A stretch of 64,000 nt of DNA from Salaquimonas pukyongi (GTDB taxonomy: Bacteria; Pseudomonadota; Alphaproteobacteria; Rhizobiales; Rhizobiaceae). The position numbers and the translations under genes were made by a program. The notes beneath the pieces were generated by a model that saw nothing but the letters and a program-made list of their open reading frames with translations, was not told the origin of the DNA and ran no database searches. The stretch's first letter is position 1, and each line of letters begins with the position of its first letter. The stretch lies in contig NZ_CP019044.1 of the NCBI RefSeq assembly GCF_001953055.1, forward strand, positions 3,017,001 to 3,081,000. The letters run 5' to 3'. Below are positions 15,978-27,815 of this stretch, piece by piece.

Positions 15978-16017
15978 CGGCTTTACAGCGGGCCCGTTTG
16001 GCCGCAAAACGCTGCCC

Positions 16018-16545
16018 ATGAACAAAGCAACCGATCAATCCGTCCTGCTTGCGCAAATCGGTGCAGCCCATGGCATCCGCGGCGAAGTGCGGGTCAAGCC
16101 GTTCGGCGAGGCGGACATGCTGGACCAGTACGGCCCGCTGCACGATGCCGCAGGCCGGGCCTATGAGATCATCTCAATGCGGCCGCAAAAGACCGTGCTG
16201 GTGGTCCGTTTCAAGGGCATCGACAGCCGTGAGGCTGCCGAAGCCCTCAATGGTACGGAACTCTTTGTTGAGCGCTCGGCACTTCCCGCACCCCAAGAGG
16301 ATGAATTTTATCTGTCCGACCTGGTCGGGCTTGAAGCCGTTTCGCCGGAGGGCGAGGTACTGGGCAAGGTCGCCGCTGTGCATGATTTCGGTGGCGGGGA
16401 TGTGATCGAAATCCGCTTGGCCGGGGGAAAGAGCGAACTCTTCGCCTTCACCCGGGAAAACTTTCCCGCGATTGATATCAATGAAGGCAGGATGACCTTT
16501 GTGCCGCCGGAAACCATCAGCGCGCGCGAAGAGGAGGAACAATGA
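16018..16545 (+). CDS. rimM: Ribosome maturation factor RimM
   Basis: A 175-residue protein with the N-terminal RimM barrel ([21 protein letters not shown]) and C-terminal PRC-barrel ([23 protein letters not shown], with [11 protein letters not shown] near the end). It binds S19 and helps assemble the 30S head. The ATG at 16018 matches the family start although the upstream sequence has no good Shine-Dalgarno; a longer in-frame extension to 15841 lies within the protease gene and is not likely. It overlaps trmD by four bases (ATGA). Confidence 0.95.
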   Translation: MNKATDQSVLLAQIGAAHGIRGEVRVKPFGEADMLDQYGPLHDAAGRAYEIISMRPQKTVLVVRFKGIDSREAAEALNGTELFVERSALPAPQEDEFYLSDLVGLEAVSPEGEVLGKVAAVHDFGGGDVIEIRLAGGKSELFAFTRENFPAIDINEGRMTFVPPETISAREEEEQ

Positions 16546-17248
16546 CCTTCCGCGCCTGCGTCCTCACCCTCTATCCGGAGATGTTTCCCGGCCCGCTTGG
16601 CGTATCGCTGGCCGGCAAGGCGCTGGCCGACGGCACATGGAGCCTGGATACCATTGCCCTGCGCGATTTCGGCCAGGGCAAACACCGCCAGGTGGACGAC
16701 ACGCCCGCAGGCGGTGGCGCCGGCATGGTGCTCAGAGCGGATGTGTTGGCCAACGCCATCGACAGCATCGGGCAAGACCCCCAAACCTCATCACGGCCGC
16801 GCCTGTTGATGAGCCCCCGGGGCGGGTACTTGACCAGACATTCGTGCGGGAGCTGGCCGCAGGGCCGGGTGCGGTGATCGTCTGTGGCCGCTTCGAGGGC
16901 GTGGACGAGCGTGTCATCGAGGCGCGCGGGCTGACCGAAGTTTCCATCGGCGATTATGTGCTGTCTGGCGGGGAACCTGCAGCCATCGTCCTGCTCGACG
17001 CCGTCGTGCGCCTGCTGCCGGGGGTCATGGGCAACGATCAGTCCGGAACCCATGAAAGCTTCGAGACCGGCCTGCTGGAACATCCCCATTATACCAGGCC
17101 CGCTCAATGGGAGGGCCGTACCATCCCTGAAGTGCTGACTTCCGGCGATCACGGCAAGGTGGAACAATGGCGCCGCGAACAGGCGGAAAAACTGACACGG
17201 CAAAGGCGACCGGACCTGCTTTCAAACGGCAAAAAAGAATCGCCCTAA
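16542..17248 (+). CDS. trmD: tRNA (guanine37-N1)-methyltransferase TrmD, frameshifted as read
   Basis: TrmD makes m1G37 in tRNA and prevents +1 frameshifting; it is essential in bacteria. The first frame encodes [20 protein letters not shown] through LLMSPRG, then loses homology; the second frame continues [38 protein letters not shown] (the trefoil-knot SAM site) and [10 protein letters not shown] to 17248. One missing G in the run 16819-16822 (four G, five needed) explains the break, and repair gives 235 residues, the normal length. Because the gene is essential, this is most likely a base-calling or assembly error. It lies between rimM (4-base overlap) and rplS. Confidence 0.9.
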
Positions 17249-17483
17249 GTGTCGACAAACCGCCTGTTTTCGCCTATAGCAGCGCGGAATTTCCGACATA
17301 CCGGAAAATGCAATCGACCGGGTGCAAACCATCCGGAGCGGGGTTGGCGAGTTGCCGCGGCACATCATGGATGCACCCCAAACCGGATTTGGTCGCTCTT
17401 GCCTTTCAAACAAGAACAAGAGTGTTCCGCAAAGAACCGCATACGGGAATGCTGGCGGGCAACGAAAACGAAGGTACAGACCG
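17249..17483 (+). other. Leader region of rplS
   Basis: A 235-base untranslated stretch between trmD and rplS. It contains several GC-rich short inverted repeats but no clear terminator or known riboswitch. It could hold a promoter or an autoregulatory L19 leader; nothing decisive is visible. Confidence 0.3.
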
Positions 17484-18026
17484 ATGAACATCATTCAGCA
17501 GCTCGAAGCCGAGCAGACTGCCAAAATATCCGAAAACCGCAAACTGCCGGATTTCGAACCCGGCGATACCGTGCGCGTGCTGGTGCGCGTTACCGAGGGT
17601 ACCCGCACCCGTATTCAGGCCTATGAAGGCGTCTGCATTGCCCGTTCCGGCGGCGGCCTCAATGAGAGCTTTACCGTTCGCAAGATTTCCTATGGCGAAG
17701 GCGTCGAGCGCGTCTTCCCGGTTTATTCACCGCTGGTCGAAGGGGTGGAAGTGGTGCGCCGCGGCAAGGTCCGCCGCGCCAAGCTGTATTACCTGCGCAA
17801 CCGCCGCGGCAAGTCGGCCCGCATTACCGAAAACACCAACGTCCGCGCCAAGAAGCTGAACGACGCCGAGCGCAAGGCATTCCTGGAGGAAAAGGCACGG
17901 ATCGAGGCCGAGAAGGTCGCCGCTGCCGAAGCCCTGGCGAAGGAAAAGGCCGCCGAGGACGCCGCCAAGGCTGCAGAGGAAGCAGCGGCAGCAGAGGCCC
18001 CGGCAGAAGGCGAAGCCAAACAATAG
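17484..18026 (+). CDS. rplS: 50S ribosomal protein L19 with Ala/Glu-rich C-terminal tail
   Basis: A 180-residue L19. The core ([70 protein letters not shown]) ends near residue 125; the rest is a charged Ala/Glu/Lys coiled tail ([20 protein letters not shown]). L19 sits at the 30S-50S interface. ATG 17484 is the family start. It ends the trmD operon, with a hairpin terminator at 18057. Confidence 0.97.
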   Translation: MNIIQQLEAEQTAKISENRKLPDFEPGDTVRVLVRVTEGTRTRIQAYEGVCIARSGGGLNESFTVRKISYGEGVERVFPVYSPLVEGVEVVRRGKVRRAKLYYLRNRRGKSARITENTNVRAKKLNDAERKAFLEEKARIEAEKVAAAEALAKEKAAEDAAKAAEEAAAAEAPAEGEAKQ

Positions 18027-18056
18027 GCTTTCCCTGCCTGCACAATCAATTTGCAA

Positions 18057-18097
18057 AAGGCGGTTCCCATGGTTTTGGGGCCGCCTTGTTTGTTTGC
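18057..18097 (+). terminator. Intrinsic terminator after rplS
   Basis: AAGGCGG (18057-18063) pairs with CCGCCTT (18081-18087), extended by a TCCC/GGGG inner stem, and is followed by a T-rich GTTTGTTTG. Confidence 0.7.
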
Positions 18098-18109
18098 ACC
18101 GGCCCATGG

Positions 18110-18142
18110 CCGACATTGGGCCGACATTGGGCTGACATTGGG
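18110..18142. repeat. Three-unit 11-bp tandem repeat upstream of leuC
   Basis: The unit CCGACATTGGG occurs three times head to tail (third copy CTGACATTGGG) from 18110 to 18142. The 11-bp period keeps the units on one face of the helix. It lies 123 bases before the leuC start, in the likely promoter region. Confidence 0.65.
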
Positions 18143-18265
18143 CCGGTACCGTGCCTGAATGCCGTGTCTGCACACGCCCGGCTGCCGAATTCCTTGACCT
18201 CATCCGCGCCGCAGCTTAGATCAACGCCAACAATCAAATTCCATTCATACCGGCACGGAATTCTC

Positions 18266-19678
18266 ATGGCTGATGCACCGAAAACCCTTTACGACAAGAT
18301 TTGGGACGCCCATGTGGTAGCCCGCAACGATGACGGGTCAAGTCTGCTCTATATCGACCGCCATCTGGTGCATGAGGTTACCAGCCCCCAGGCTTTCGAG
18401 GGCTTGCGCATGGCCGGACGCAAGGTGCGCCAGCCCGAAAAGACGCTCGCCGTGGTCGACCACAACGTGCCCACCTCGCCTGACCGGGTCGACGGCATCA
18501 AGAACGAGGAAAGCCGCATCCAGGTCGAGGCGCTGGCAAATAACGCCGCCGAATTCGGCATTGAATATTATTCCGAGCACGACAAGCGCCAGGGCATCGT
18601 CCACATCATAGGCCCTGAACAGGGCTTCACCCTGCCCGGCATGACCATTGTGTGCGGCGACAGCCATACCTCCACCCATGGTGCCTTTGGCGCCCTTGCC
18701 CACGGCATCGGCACCTCCGAGGTCGAGCATGTATTGGCGACCCAGACGCTGATCCAGAAAAAGGCGAAAAACATGCTCGTGCGCGTCGACGGCGACCTGC
18801 CCGACGGCGTCACCGCCAAGGACATTATCCTTGCCATCATCGGCGAGATCGGCACGGCCGGCGGCACCGGCCACGTCATCGAATATGCCGGCGACGCGAT
18901 CTGCGCCCTTTCCATGGAAGGGCGCATGACGGTCTGCAACATGTCCATTGAAGGCGGTGCGCGCGCCGGCCTCATCGCGCCGGATGAAAAGACCTTCGAT
19001 TACATCAGGGGCAAGCCCAAGGCGCCCAGTGGCGCGGCCTTCGACATGGCGCTTGAATACTGGAAGACGCTCTATACCGACGAGGGCGCACAGTTCGACA
19101 AGGTCGTGACGCTGGATGCCGCCAACCTGCCGCCCATCGTCTCCTGGGGATCAAGCCCGGAGGACGTGATCTCGGTCACCGGCACGGTGCCCAACCCCGA
19201 CGACATCGCTGATGAAACCAAGCGCGAATCCAAATGGCGGGCGCTCAACTATATGGGGCTTGAGCCGGGCACGAAGATCACCGACATCACCCTCGACCGC
19301 GTCTTCATCGGCTCCTGCACCAATGGCCGCATCGAGGATCTGCGTGCGGCCGCCAAGATCGTCGAGGGCAAAAAGGTCGCCGATACCGTCGATGCGATGA
19401 TCGTGCCGGGATCGGGCCTGGTGAAGGAACAGGCGGAGGCCGAAGGCCTCGACAAGATCTTTATTCAAGCCGGTTTCGACTGGCGTGAGCCGGGCTGCTC
19501 CATGTGCCTTGCCATGAACGATGACCGCCTGAAGCCGGAAGAACGCTGCGCCTCGACTTCCAACCGCAATTTCGAGGGACGGCAAGGCTTCAAGGGCCGC
19601 ACCCACCTCGTCTCCCCCGCCATGGCCGCTGCCGCTGCCATTGCAGGACATTTTGTGGATGTCAGGGAGTGGTCCTGA
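18266..19678 (+). CDS. leuC: 3-isopropylmalate dehydratase large subunit
   Basis: A 470-residue aconitase-family protein that with LeuD isomerises 2- to 3-isopropylmalate in leucine synthesis. The [4Fe-4S] ligands are visible in [14 protein letters not shown] and [11 protein letters not shown]; substrate-site segments include [11 protein letters not shown] and [22 protein letters not shown] 18266 matches the family start [16 protein letters not shown], so the longer in-frame extension to 18086 across the tandem repeat was rejected. leuC after rplS is the usual Hyphomicrobiales order; its partners leuD and leuB lie at 61.3 and 59.9 kb of the same window. Confidence 0.97.
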   Translation: MADAPKTLYDKIWDAHVVARNDDGSSLLYIDRHLVHEVTSPQAFEGLRMAGRKVRQPEKTLAVVDHNVPTSPDRVDGIKNEESRIQVEALANNAAEFGIEYYSEHDKRQGIVHIIGPEQGFTLPGMTIVCGDSHTSTHGAFGALAHGIGTSEVEHVLATQTLIQKKAKNMLVRVDGDLPDGVTAKDIILAIIGEIGTAGGTGHVIEYAGDAICALSMEGRMTVCNMSIEGGARAGLIAPDEKTFDYIRGKPKAPSGAAFDMALEYWKTLYTDEGAQFDKVVTLDAANLPPIVSWGSSPEDVISVTGTVPNPDDIADETKRESKWRALNYMGLEPGTKITDITLDRVFIGSCTNGRIEDLRAAAKIVEGKKVADTVDAMIVPGSGLVKEQAEAEGLDKIFIQAGFDWREPGCSMCLAMNDDRLKPEERCASTSNRNFEGRQGFKGRTHLVSPAMAAAAAIAGHFVDVREWS

Positions 19679-19740
19679 CTGCAGTCATTGTCGGCCCCTT
19701 CCTCGTCATCCTCGCGCCCATCTTCGTCGTCCCCACCCCC

Positions 19741-19847
19741 TCCTTCGTCATCCTCGGCCCCCTCCTTCGTCATCCTCGGCCCCCTCCTTCGTCATCCTCG
19801 GCCCCCTCCTTCGTCATCCTCGGCCCCCTCCTTCGTCATCCTCGGCC
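19741..19847. repeat. 22-bp tandem repeat made of REP-like half sites
   Basis: Four perfect head-to-tail copies of a 22-base unit (TCCTTCGTCATCCTCGGCCC plus CC) at 19741-19828, then a fifth partial unit. The GTCATCCTCGG core is one arm of the palindrome GTCATCCTCGGCCTTGAGCC(GAGGATCC) that closes the array at about 19835-19861, a type of extragenic palindrome common in alphaproteobacteria. There are no unique spacers, so this is not a CRISPR array. Confidence 0.85.
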
Positions 19848-20353
19848 TTGAGCCGAGGATCCAGTGAATAACTTTGGTGCTGGGTTCTTGCCACAAGCCC
19901 GAGGATGACCATGTTGGTGGTGCTTGTGCCGGAAAAGATATCCCCACCCCGAAAACCTCCCCCTATCCTTCACCCACTGCCATCCAGCGCAAACGCCGGT
20001 CTGATATCGCCGTCGGTTCCGGAGGGTGGCGGCAGCGGAGCGCTGCGCCGTTGGTGAAGGGGCTGTCTTGTTAGGGCAAGTCCCGACGGACCATGGGCCT
20101 GTTTGAGGGCCGGGCTGGACTGTGTGCTGAAGAGCCTCCCGGTACCCAAAATCTCCGCGCAGGGCGGCTTTCGGGCTGCACACATGCCCAAGGAACAAGG
20201 CGGAGCCGCCCTGCGGTTTGCGTGTTCTTTCTCAATTTCAAAACACGGTCTTGAATGCGGCGCGTGAACGGAAAGGCGTGCGCGGTCTATCTCCACCCTC
20301 ATCCTGAACCTCCTGAACTTTCCGAAGGGCGGAGGACGAGGCAAGCCCCCTTT
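19848..20353. other. Repeat-rich non-coding region after leuC
   Basis: About 500 bases without a convincing gene. It contains an inverted copy of the GAGGATGAC motif near 19901, and a block around 20295-20340 (CTCATCCTGAACCTCC ... GGAGGACGAGG) that resembles another family of extragenic palindromes. Open frames here lack family similarity and ribosome binding sites. The region may end the leuC transcript. Confidence 0.5.
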
Positions 20354-21967
20354 CTACGTCATCCTCGGGCTTGACCCCGCGATCATGTGGGCGACCTTTT
20401 CGCCGATCATCATCGACGGCGCGTTGATGTTGCCATTGGTGATCACCGGCATGATGGAGGCATCGGCAACGCGAAGGCCTTCAACGCCGTGCACGCGCGC
20501 CTGCGGGTCGGTCACCGCCATTTTGTCGGTGCCCATCTTCGCAGTGCCGCAAGGGTGGTAGGCCGAATTGGCATTGGCCCGCACATAGGCATCAAGGTCC
20601 TTGTCGCTCACCGCATCCGCACCGGGGGAGATCTCAGGGCCGCGGCAAAAGTCGAAGGCCGGTTGGGCGGCTATCTCCCGGGCATGTTTGATCGCAGCGC
20701 GGAAGAGGGCGAAATCCTGGGGGTTGGAAAGCCCGTTGAGTTGAATGCGCGGCGCAGCAAAGGGGTCGGCCGAGCGCAGCTTCACCCAGCCGCGGCTTTC
20801 AGAGCGAACCGGGCCGACATCGAAGCAGTAACCGTCCTTGCCGGGCGGCGGCGACCACCCTTCGAGCAGATAGGGCCAGAAGTGAAACTGGATATCGGGC
20901 CGGTCCACGTCAGGCGTGCTTTTCAAAAAAGCACCGACCCGGCTCGGCGGCAGGGAGGCCGGCCCAGTTTTAAAGAGCAACCACTCCAAACCGGCCAGCA
21001 GGATGCGATGGCGCGCCATCAGCTTGTTGCGTGTCATGCCTTTGTGCGGGCAGGTGAACTTCAGATGGACTTCAAGATGGTCCTGCAGGTTTTCGCCGAC
21101 ACCCGGCAGGTCGGCTTCAATGCCGATGCCGTGCTCGCGCAGATGATCTGCCGGGCCGATGCCCGAGAGCATCAGCAATTGCGGCGACTGAAAGGCACCG
21201 GCCGACAGGATGACCTCGCGCGCCGCCATCGCTGTGACATCCTCGCCCCGGTAACGGTAGGCGATGCCGGTGGCGCGGCCGCTTTCAATCATGACCTTCA
21301 TCGCCTGGGCGCCGGTCAGCACCGTCATGTTAGGGCGTTTGGCGGCTGGCTCGACACAGGCACGCGCCGTGCCCGAACGCCGGCCATTGTCCACATTGGC
21401 ATCGAATACCGTCACGCCTTCCTGCGCCGCGCCGTTATAATCGGCCGGGTTTGCATGGCCTGCCTGAACACCCGCTTCAATGAAAGCAGTTTCAATCGGG
21501 TGATTGTCGGTAACCTTCATCACCGAAACAGGCCCGCTGTCACCGCGCAAATCGCTCGGTCCGTTACGGTAGCGTTCCATGCTCTTGAAAAAGGGCAGCA
21601 CGTCCTCGTACCCCCAGCCGGTCGCACCGGCAGCAACCCAGTCGGCATAATCACGCCGGTGACCGCGCACGAACACCATGCCGTTGAGCGAGGAAGAGCC
21701 GCCCAGCGTCTTCCCGCGCGGTTGAAACAGCCGCCGGTTGTCCATGAAGGGTTCGGGCTCGGTCTCGAACGCCCAATTGCGCGGACCGCCATCGAACGTA
21801 TACCGCGCCGCAGCCGGAATACGCGTTGTCCAGTGGTTTGCAGATGGCCCAGCTTCCAGCAGCAGGATGCGCAGGCTCGGGTCTTCCGAAAGCCGCAGGG
21901 CGAGAAATCCGCCCGCCGACCCGGCACCAACAATAATGTAGTCGAATTCTGCCGCACTCCTGCCCAT
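20354..21967 (-). CDS. GMC-family FAD oxidoreductase (choline/alcohol dehydrogenase type)
   Basis: A 537-residue flavoprotein. FAD is bound by IIVGAGSAGGFLALRLSE (near residue 15); the GMC signatures GGSSSLNGMVFVRGHRRDY and GAFQSPQLLMLSGIGP are present, and the catalytic His lies in NSAYHPCGTAKMG near the C-terminus. Relatives oxidise choline or other primary alcohols; the substrate is open, and no betaine genes are nearby. ATG 21967 has GGAGGGAGG upstream and is preferred over 21991. The last residues, SSPRMT, and the stop are encoded by a REP-like palindrome that intrudes into the gene end. Confidence 0.87.
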   Translation of the reverse strand: MGRSAAEFDYIIVGAGSAGGFLALRLSEDPSLRILLLEAGPSANHWTTRIPAAARYTFDGGPRNWAFETEPEPFMDNRRLFQPRGKTLGGSSSLNGMVFVRGHRRDYADWVAAGATGWGYEDVLPFFKSMERYRNGPSDLRGDSGPVSVMKVTDNHPIETAFIEAGVQAGHANPADYNGAAQEGVTVFDANVDNGRRSGTARACVEPAAKRPNMTVLTGAQAMKVMIESGRATGIAYRYRGEDVTAMAAREVILSAGAFQSPQLLMLSGIGPADHLREHGIGIEADLPGVGENLQDHLEVHLKFTCPHKGMTRNKLMARHRILLAGLEWLLFKTGPASLPPSRVGAFLKSTPDVDRPDIQFHFWPYLLEGWSPPPGKDGYCFDVGPVRSESRGWVKLRSADPFAAPRIQLNGLSNPQDFALFRAAIKHAREIAAQPAFDFCRGPEISPGADAVSDKDLDAYVRANANSAYHPCGTAKMGTDKMAVTDPQARVHGVEGLRVADASIMPVITNGNINAPSMMIGEKVAHMIAGSSPRMT

Positions 21968-22018
21968 CACGCCTCCCTCCGCCACCGGCAAACCGTGCCG
22001 GATGGCTGCAAAACGCTA

Positions 22019-22210
22019 GAGCCTTTCACGCTCTTATGGAAGCAGTTTGAATGGTGGGATTTTTCACATCTGACAAGGAGAACACCGCAGCAGGATGTTA
22101 TTCCATCCTGCGAGGATTTCGACGAAGTCAGGTTGGAAAAGCTTCCACAGCCGGGAGTTTAACCTGTTGAATACCTGTCATTCCTGCAATCGTTTGAGCG
22201 TGAAAGGCTC
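22019..22210. repeat. Dispersed intergenic element, copy B, with perfect 15-bp terminal inverted repeats
   Basis: The ends GAGCCTTTCACGCTC (22019-22033) and GAGCGTGAAAGGCTC (22196-22210) are perfect inverted repeats. The interior matches copy A (7939-8172) in several blocks, including GGAAGCAGTTTGAATGG, CATCCTGCGAGGATTTCGAC and ACGAAG. It is 192 bases long, non-coding, and preceded by TA so that the left end again reads TAGAGC. It lies in the 325-base gap between the SDR and GMC genes; the rest of that gap shows nothing else. Confidence 0.85.
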
Positions 22211-22292
22211 CTGGGTAAAGCAGGTGCAACGCCATGCCTTTTTGTGGCATTGGCAGGAAACAGAACGGCACGCGCCAGATGATGCAGGCCGG

Positions 22293-23054
22293 TCAGGGGA
22301 GCCTGATGCCGCCGTCAAGACGAACGGTCTCGCCATTCATATAGGGGCTTTCAACGATGGTGCGCGCCATCGCACCGAATTCGGACGGCTTGCCAAGGCG
22401 TTTGGGGAAAGTCACCTGGGACGACAGCGAATTGAAGACCTCTTCGCCCAGCCCCTCAAACAGCGGCGTATAAAAAATGCCGGGCGCAATGGCGCAGATG
22501 CGAATGCCGTAAAAGGCAAGATCGCGGGCAACCGGCAGCGTCATGCCGACAATGGCGCCCTTTGTGGCAGCATAGGCAACCTGGCCCTTCTGGCCGTCAT
22601 AGGCGGCCACCGAAGCGGTGTTGACGATGACGCCGCGTTCGCCATCCTCGCCCGGCTCATTCTTCGCCATCTGTTCGGCGCAAAGACGGAAGGTATTGAA
22701 CGTGCCGGTCAGGTTAATGTCGATGGTTTTCTTGAACATCGAAAGGGTGTGCGGACCTTCCTTGCCGAGGGTTTTCTGGGCAAGGGCAATCCCGGCGCAG
22801 TTCACATTGGCCGTGATCTTGCCGAACGCCGCCATGGCGGCATTGACACCGGTCTGAACGTCTTCTTCGCTGGTCACATCGACCTTGTTGAAAATGACAT
22901 TCTCGCCGAGTTCATCGGCAACCGCCGTGCCGCGCTCTTCATTCATGTCGAAGATGGCAACCCGTGCCCCGCCTTCTACAAAATCGCGCACGGTGGCCTC
23001 GCCCAGACCGGAAGCGCCGCCGGTGATGACGGCCACGGTATCGGAAAGCTGCAT
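22293..23054 (-). CDS. Short-chain dehydrogenase (3-hydroxyacyl-CoA dehydrogenase type 2-like)
   Basis: A 253-residue SDR. NAD is bound by ITGGASGLGEATVR (TGxxxGxG), D in the FDMN segment suggests NAD over NADP, and the catalytic Ser and YxxxK are in NTASVAAYDGQKGQVAYAAT followed by KGA. The insert and the ending (YMNGETVRLDGGIRLP) resemble HSD17B10-type 3-hydroxyacyl-CoA dehydrogenases of isoleucine and fatty-acid breakdown. A strong AGGAG precedes ATG. It follows the ATP synthase operon on the same strand, but a terminator separates them. Confidence 0.85.
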   Translation of the reverse strand: MQLSDTVAVITGGASGLGEATVRDFVEGGARVAIFDMNEERGTAVADELGENVIFNKVDVTSEEDVQTGVNAAMAAFGKITANVNCAGIALAQKTLGKEGPHTLSMFKKTIDINLTGTFNTFRLCAEQMAKNEPGEDGERGVIVNTASVAAYDGQKGQVAYAATKGAIVGMTLPVARDLAFYGIRICAIAPGIFYTPLFEGLGEEVFNSLSSQVTFPKRLGKPSEFGAMARTIVESPYMNGETVRLDGGIRLP

Positions 23055-23165
23055 GAGTTATGCTCCTGGCTTCAAATGGAAATATGATTGGCAGAGAGGA
23101 TACGGGGCCCGCCTTGCAGGGTCCAGCGGCATTTGTGCATATCCGCTTTTCATTCCGCCGGGATA

Positions 23166-23200
23166 AACAAAAAACCCGAAAGCGGCAGCTTCCGGGTTCC
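23166..23200 (-). terminator. Intrinsic terminator of the atp operon
   Basis: On the minus strand AACCCGGAAGC pairs with GCTTTCGGGTT around a four-base loop and runs into six or seven T. It lies 26 bases after the atpC stop. Confidence 0.8.
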
Positions 23201-23225
23201 ACAAATCGTTCACCGTCATACAGGA

Positions 23226-23630
23226 TCAGAAGGCTGTCTGCAGCGTCGTCAGCTGATCGAGGTAATCGGCCGCTTTCGCCCTGGCCTCCTCGTCCTTGGC
23301 ATCGGCAAGGTCTTCCTTGGCGTCCTGGATGCGGCGCTCAAGATCGGCCTTGTCGAGATCGGCAACGTCGACGGCATGCTGGGCAAGAAGGGTAAGGCCG
23401 GCAGGAGAAACATCGGCAAAGCCGCCAAAGATCACATAGCGGGAAGATTCCCCATCGGCCATCTTTACCTCAACCACGCCCGGCTTGATGGTCGACATTA
23501 CCGGCGCATGGTTGGCAAATACCTGAAAATAGCCCTCGGTACCGGGGATCAGCACCTCGGTAGCCTCGCCCGATACAAGTTGCTTTTCAGGCGAGACGAG
23601 CTCGAATGGAAACGCTTCGGCCATGGTCAT
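23226..23630 (-). CDS. atpC: ATP synthase F1 epsilon subunit
   Basis: A 134-residue epsilon subunit, which couples the rotor and inhibits ATP hydrolysis. The N-terminal beta sandwich (FELVSPEKQLVSGEATEVLI, GYFQVFANHAPVMSTIKPG) and the C-terminal helix pair (ADLERRIQDAKEDLADAKD) are both present. Its ATG overlaps by four bases (ATGA) the stop of a small extra gene that separates it from atpD. It is the last gene of the operon. Confidence 0.96.
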   Translation of the reverse strand: MTMAEAFPFELVSPEKQLVSGEATEVLIPGTEGYFQVFANHAPVMSTIKPGVVEVKMADGESSRYVIFGGFADVSPAGLTLLAQHAVDVADLDKADLERRIQDAKEDLADAKDEEARAKAADYLDQLTTLQTAF

Positions 23631-23812
23631 TCTTCCTTCGAAAGCGCGGTCTCGAAATGGTGGACCGCCTTTTCAAACTTGTCCCTGCAACCGGTGTTGC
23701 AGAAGCCGACGACCCTGTCCTTGTACAACGTCAATGAATCTGCCGATATCGGCTTGCCCGACCACGGGCAGAGTTCATTAACGGCATCCTCAGGTTTCAG
23801 GCCGTCCGCCAT
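23627..23812 (-). CDS. Small YHS/TRASH-like cysteine protein inside the atp operon
   Basis: A 61-residue protein with three cysteines: one in NELCPWSGKPI, two in VVGFCNTGCRDKFE, followed by HH. The Cx(n)CxxxC layout with aromatic/DKFE residues resembles YHS or TRASH metal-binding domains. It lies 10 bases after atpD and overlaps atpC by four bases, so it is translated within the F1 operon. Its role is unknown; metal sensing or a chaperone-type function at the ATP synthase are possible only by location. Similar small proteins are sometimes given misleading names in databases. Confidence 0.75.
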   Translation of the reverse strand: MADGLKPEDAVNELCPWSGKPISADSLTLYKDRVVGFCNTGCRDKFEKAVHHFETALSKEE

Positions 23813-23822
23813 CGCGCTTCAA

Positions 23823-25358
<1,536 letters not shown>

Positions 25359-25373
25359 TCATCTCTCCAGACT

Positions 25374-26261
25374 TTAAAGCGCTTCTGCGCCCGAGATAAT
25401 CTCGATCAGTTCCTTGGTAATTTGGGCCTGACGCTGCCGGTTGTAGGAAAGCGTCAGCTTGTCGATCATTTCGCCCGCATTGCGGGTCGCATTGTCCATT
25501 GCAGACATCCGTGCACCCTGTTCGGATGCCGCATTCTCCAGCAGTGCGCGAAACACCTGGACGGAAATGTTGCGGGGCAACAGCTCGCCGAGAATTTCCT
25601 CTTCACCCGGCTCATAGTCGTAGACGAAGTCCATATCGCCTTCGCTCTCATCTTCCTCCAGATCGGGGAAAGAAGCCGGGATCAACTGCTGGGCAGTCGG
25701 GATCTGGCTGATCACCGACTTGAATTCAGAGTAAAACAGCGTGCAGACATCGAACGCGCCGTCTTCAAACATTTCCATAATGCGCTTGCCCACCTGCTCG
25801 GCTTCATCGAAGCTGAGCTGGCGCACCCCGCGAAAATCGATCCGCTCGACAATCATCGGGCTGAACTCGCCTTTCAGCGCATCATAGCCTTTCTTGCCAA
25901 CGGTATAAATCTTCACTTCCTTGCCTTCACCCATCAACTTGCGCGCATGCTGGCGCGCCATACGGGCAATGGAGGAGTTGAAGCCGCCGCAAAGGCCGCG
26001 CTCGGCCGTTGCCACCACCAGAAGGTGAACCTGGTCCTTGCCGTTTCCGGCCAGCAGTTCGGGTGCGCCTGCACGGCCTTCCATCGATCTGGCAAGTCCG
26101 CCGAGAACCTTGGCCATTTTCGCCGAATAGGGCCGGGCCGCCTCAGCCGCCGCCTGCGCGCGCCGAAGCTTCGCCGCAGCCACCATTTTCATGGCCTTGG
26201 TGATCTTCTGGGTCGCCTTGACCGAGGCAATCCTGTTTTTCAGGTCCTTAAGAGAAGCCAT
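25374..26261 (-). CDS. atpG: ATP synthase F1 gamma subunit
   Basis: The 295-residue central stalk subunit. Conserved N-terminal [20 protein letters not shown] and the C-terminal helix with [39 protein letters not shown] are intact. The middle holds the [13 protein letters not shown] segment. Order atpA-atpG-atpD is as expected, with 18-21 bases between genes. Confidence 0.97.
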   Translation of the reverse strand: MASLKDLKNRIASVKATQKITKAMKMVAAAKLRRAQAAAEAARPYSAKMAKVLGGLARSMEGRAGAPELLAGNGKDQVHLLVVATAERGLCGGFNSSIARMARQHARKLMGEGKEVKIYTVGKKGYDALKGEFSPMIVERIDFRGVRQLSFDEAEQVGKRIMEMFEDGAFDVCTLFYSEFKSVISQIPTAQQLIPASFPDLEEDESEGDMDFVYDYEPGEEEILGELLPRNISVQVFRALLENAASEQGARMSAMDNATRNAGEMIDKLTLSYNRQRQAQITKELIEIISGAEAL

Positions 26262-26282
26262 GATGCGTTATCCCGCGCTCCC

Positions 26283-27815
<1,533 letters not shown>

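Noticed and set aside
16542-17248. Programmed ribosomal frameshifting in trmD
   Set aside because: The lesion is a missing base in a G run, shared in kind with two other genes in the window; no slippery heptamer with downstream pseudoknot is evident.
19741-19847. Possible CRISPR array
   Set aside because: Units are directly contiguous 22-bp tandem repeats with no spacers and no cas genes.
19874-20344. Several 60-125 codon frames in the region after leuC
   Set aside because: They overlap palindromic repeats, lack ribosome binding sites and show no recognisable family.
20387-22162. A 591-codon frame antisense to the GMC oxidoreductase
   Set aside because: Same antisense artefact; His/Arg/Gly-rich composition typical of reverse-read genes.
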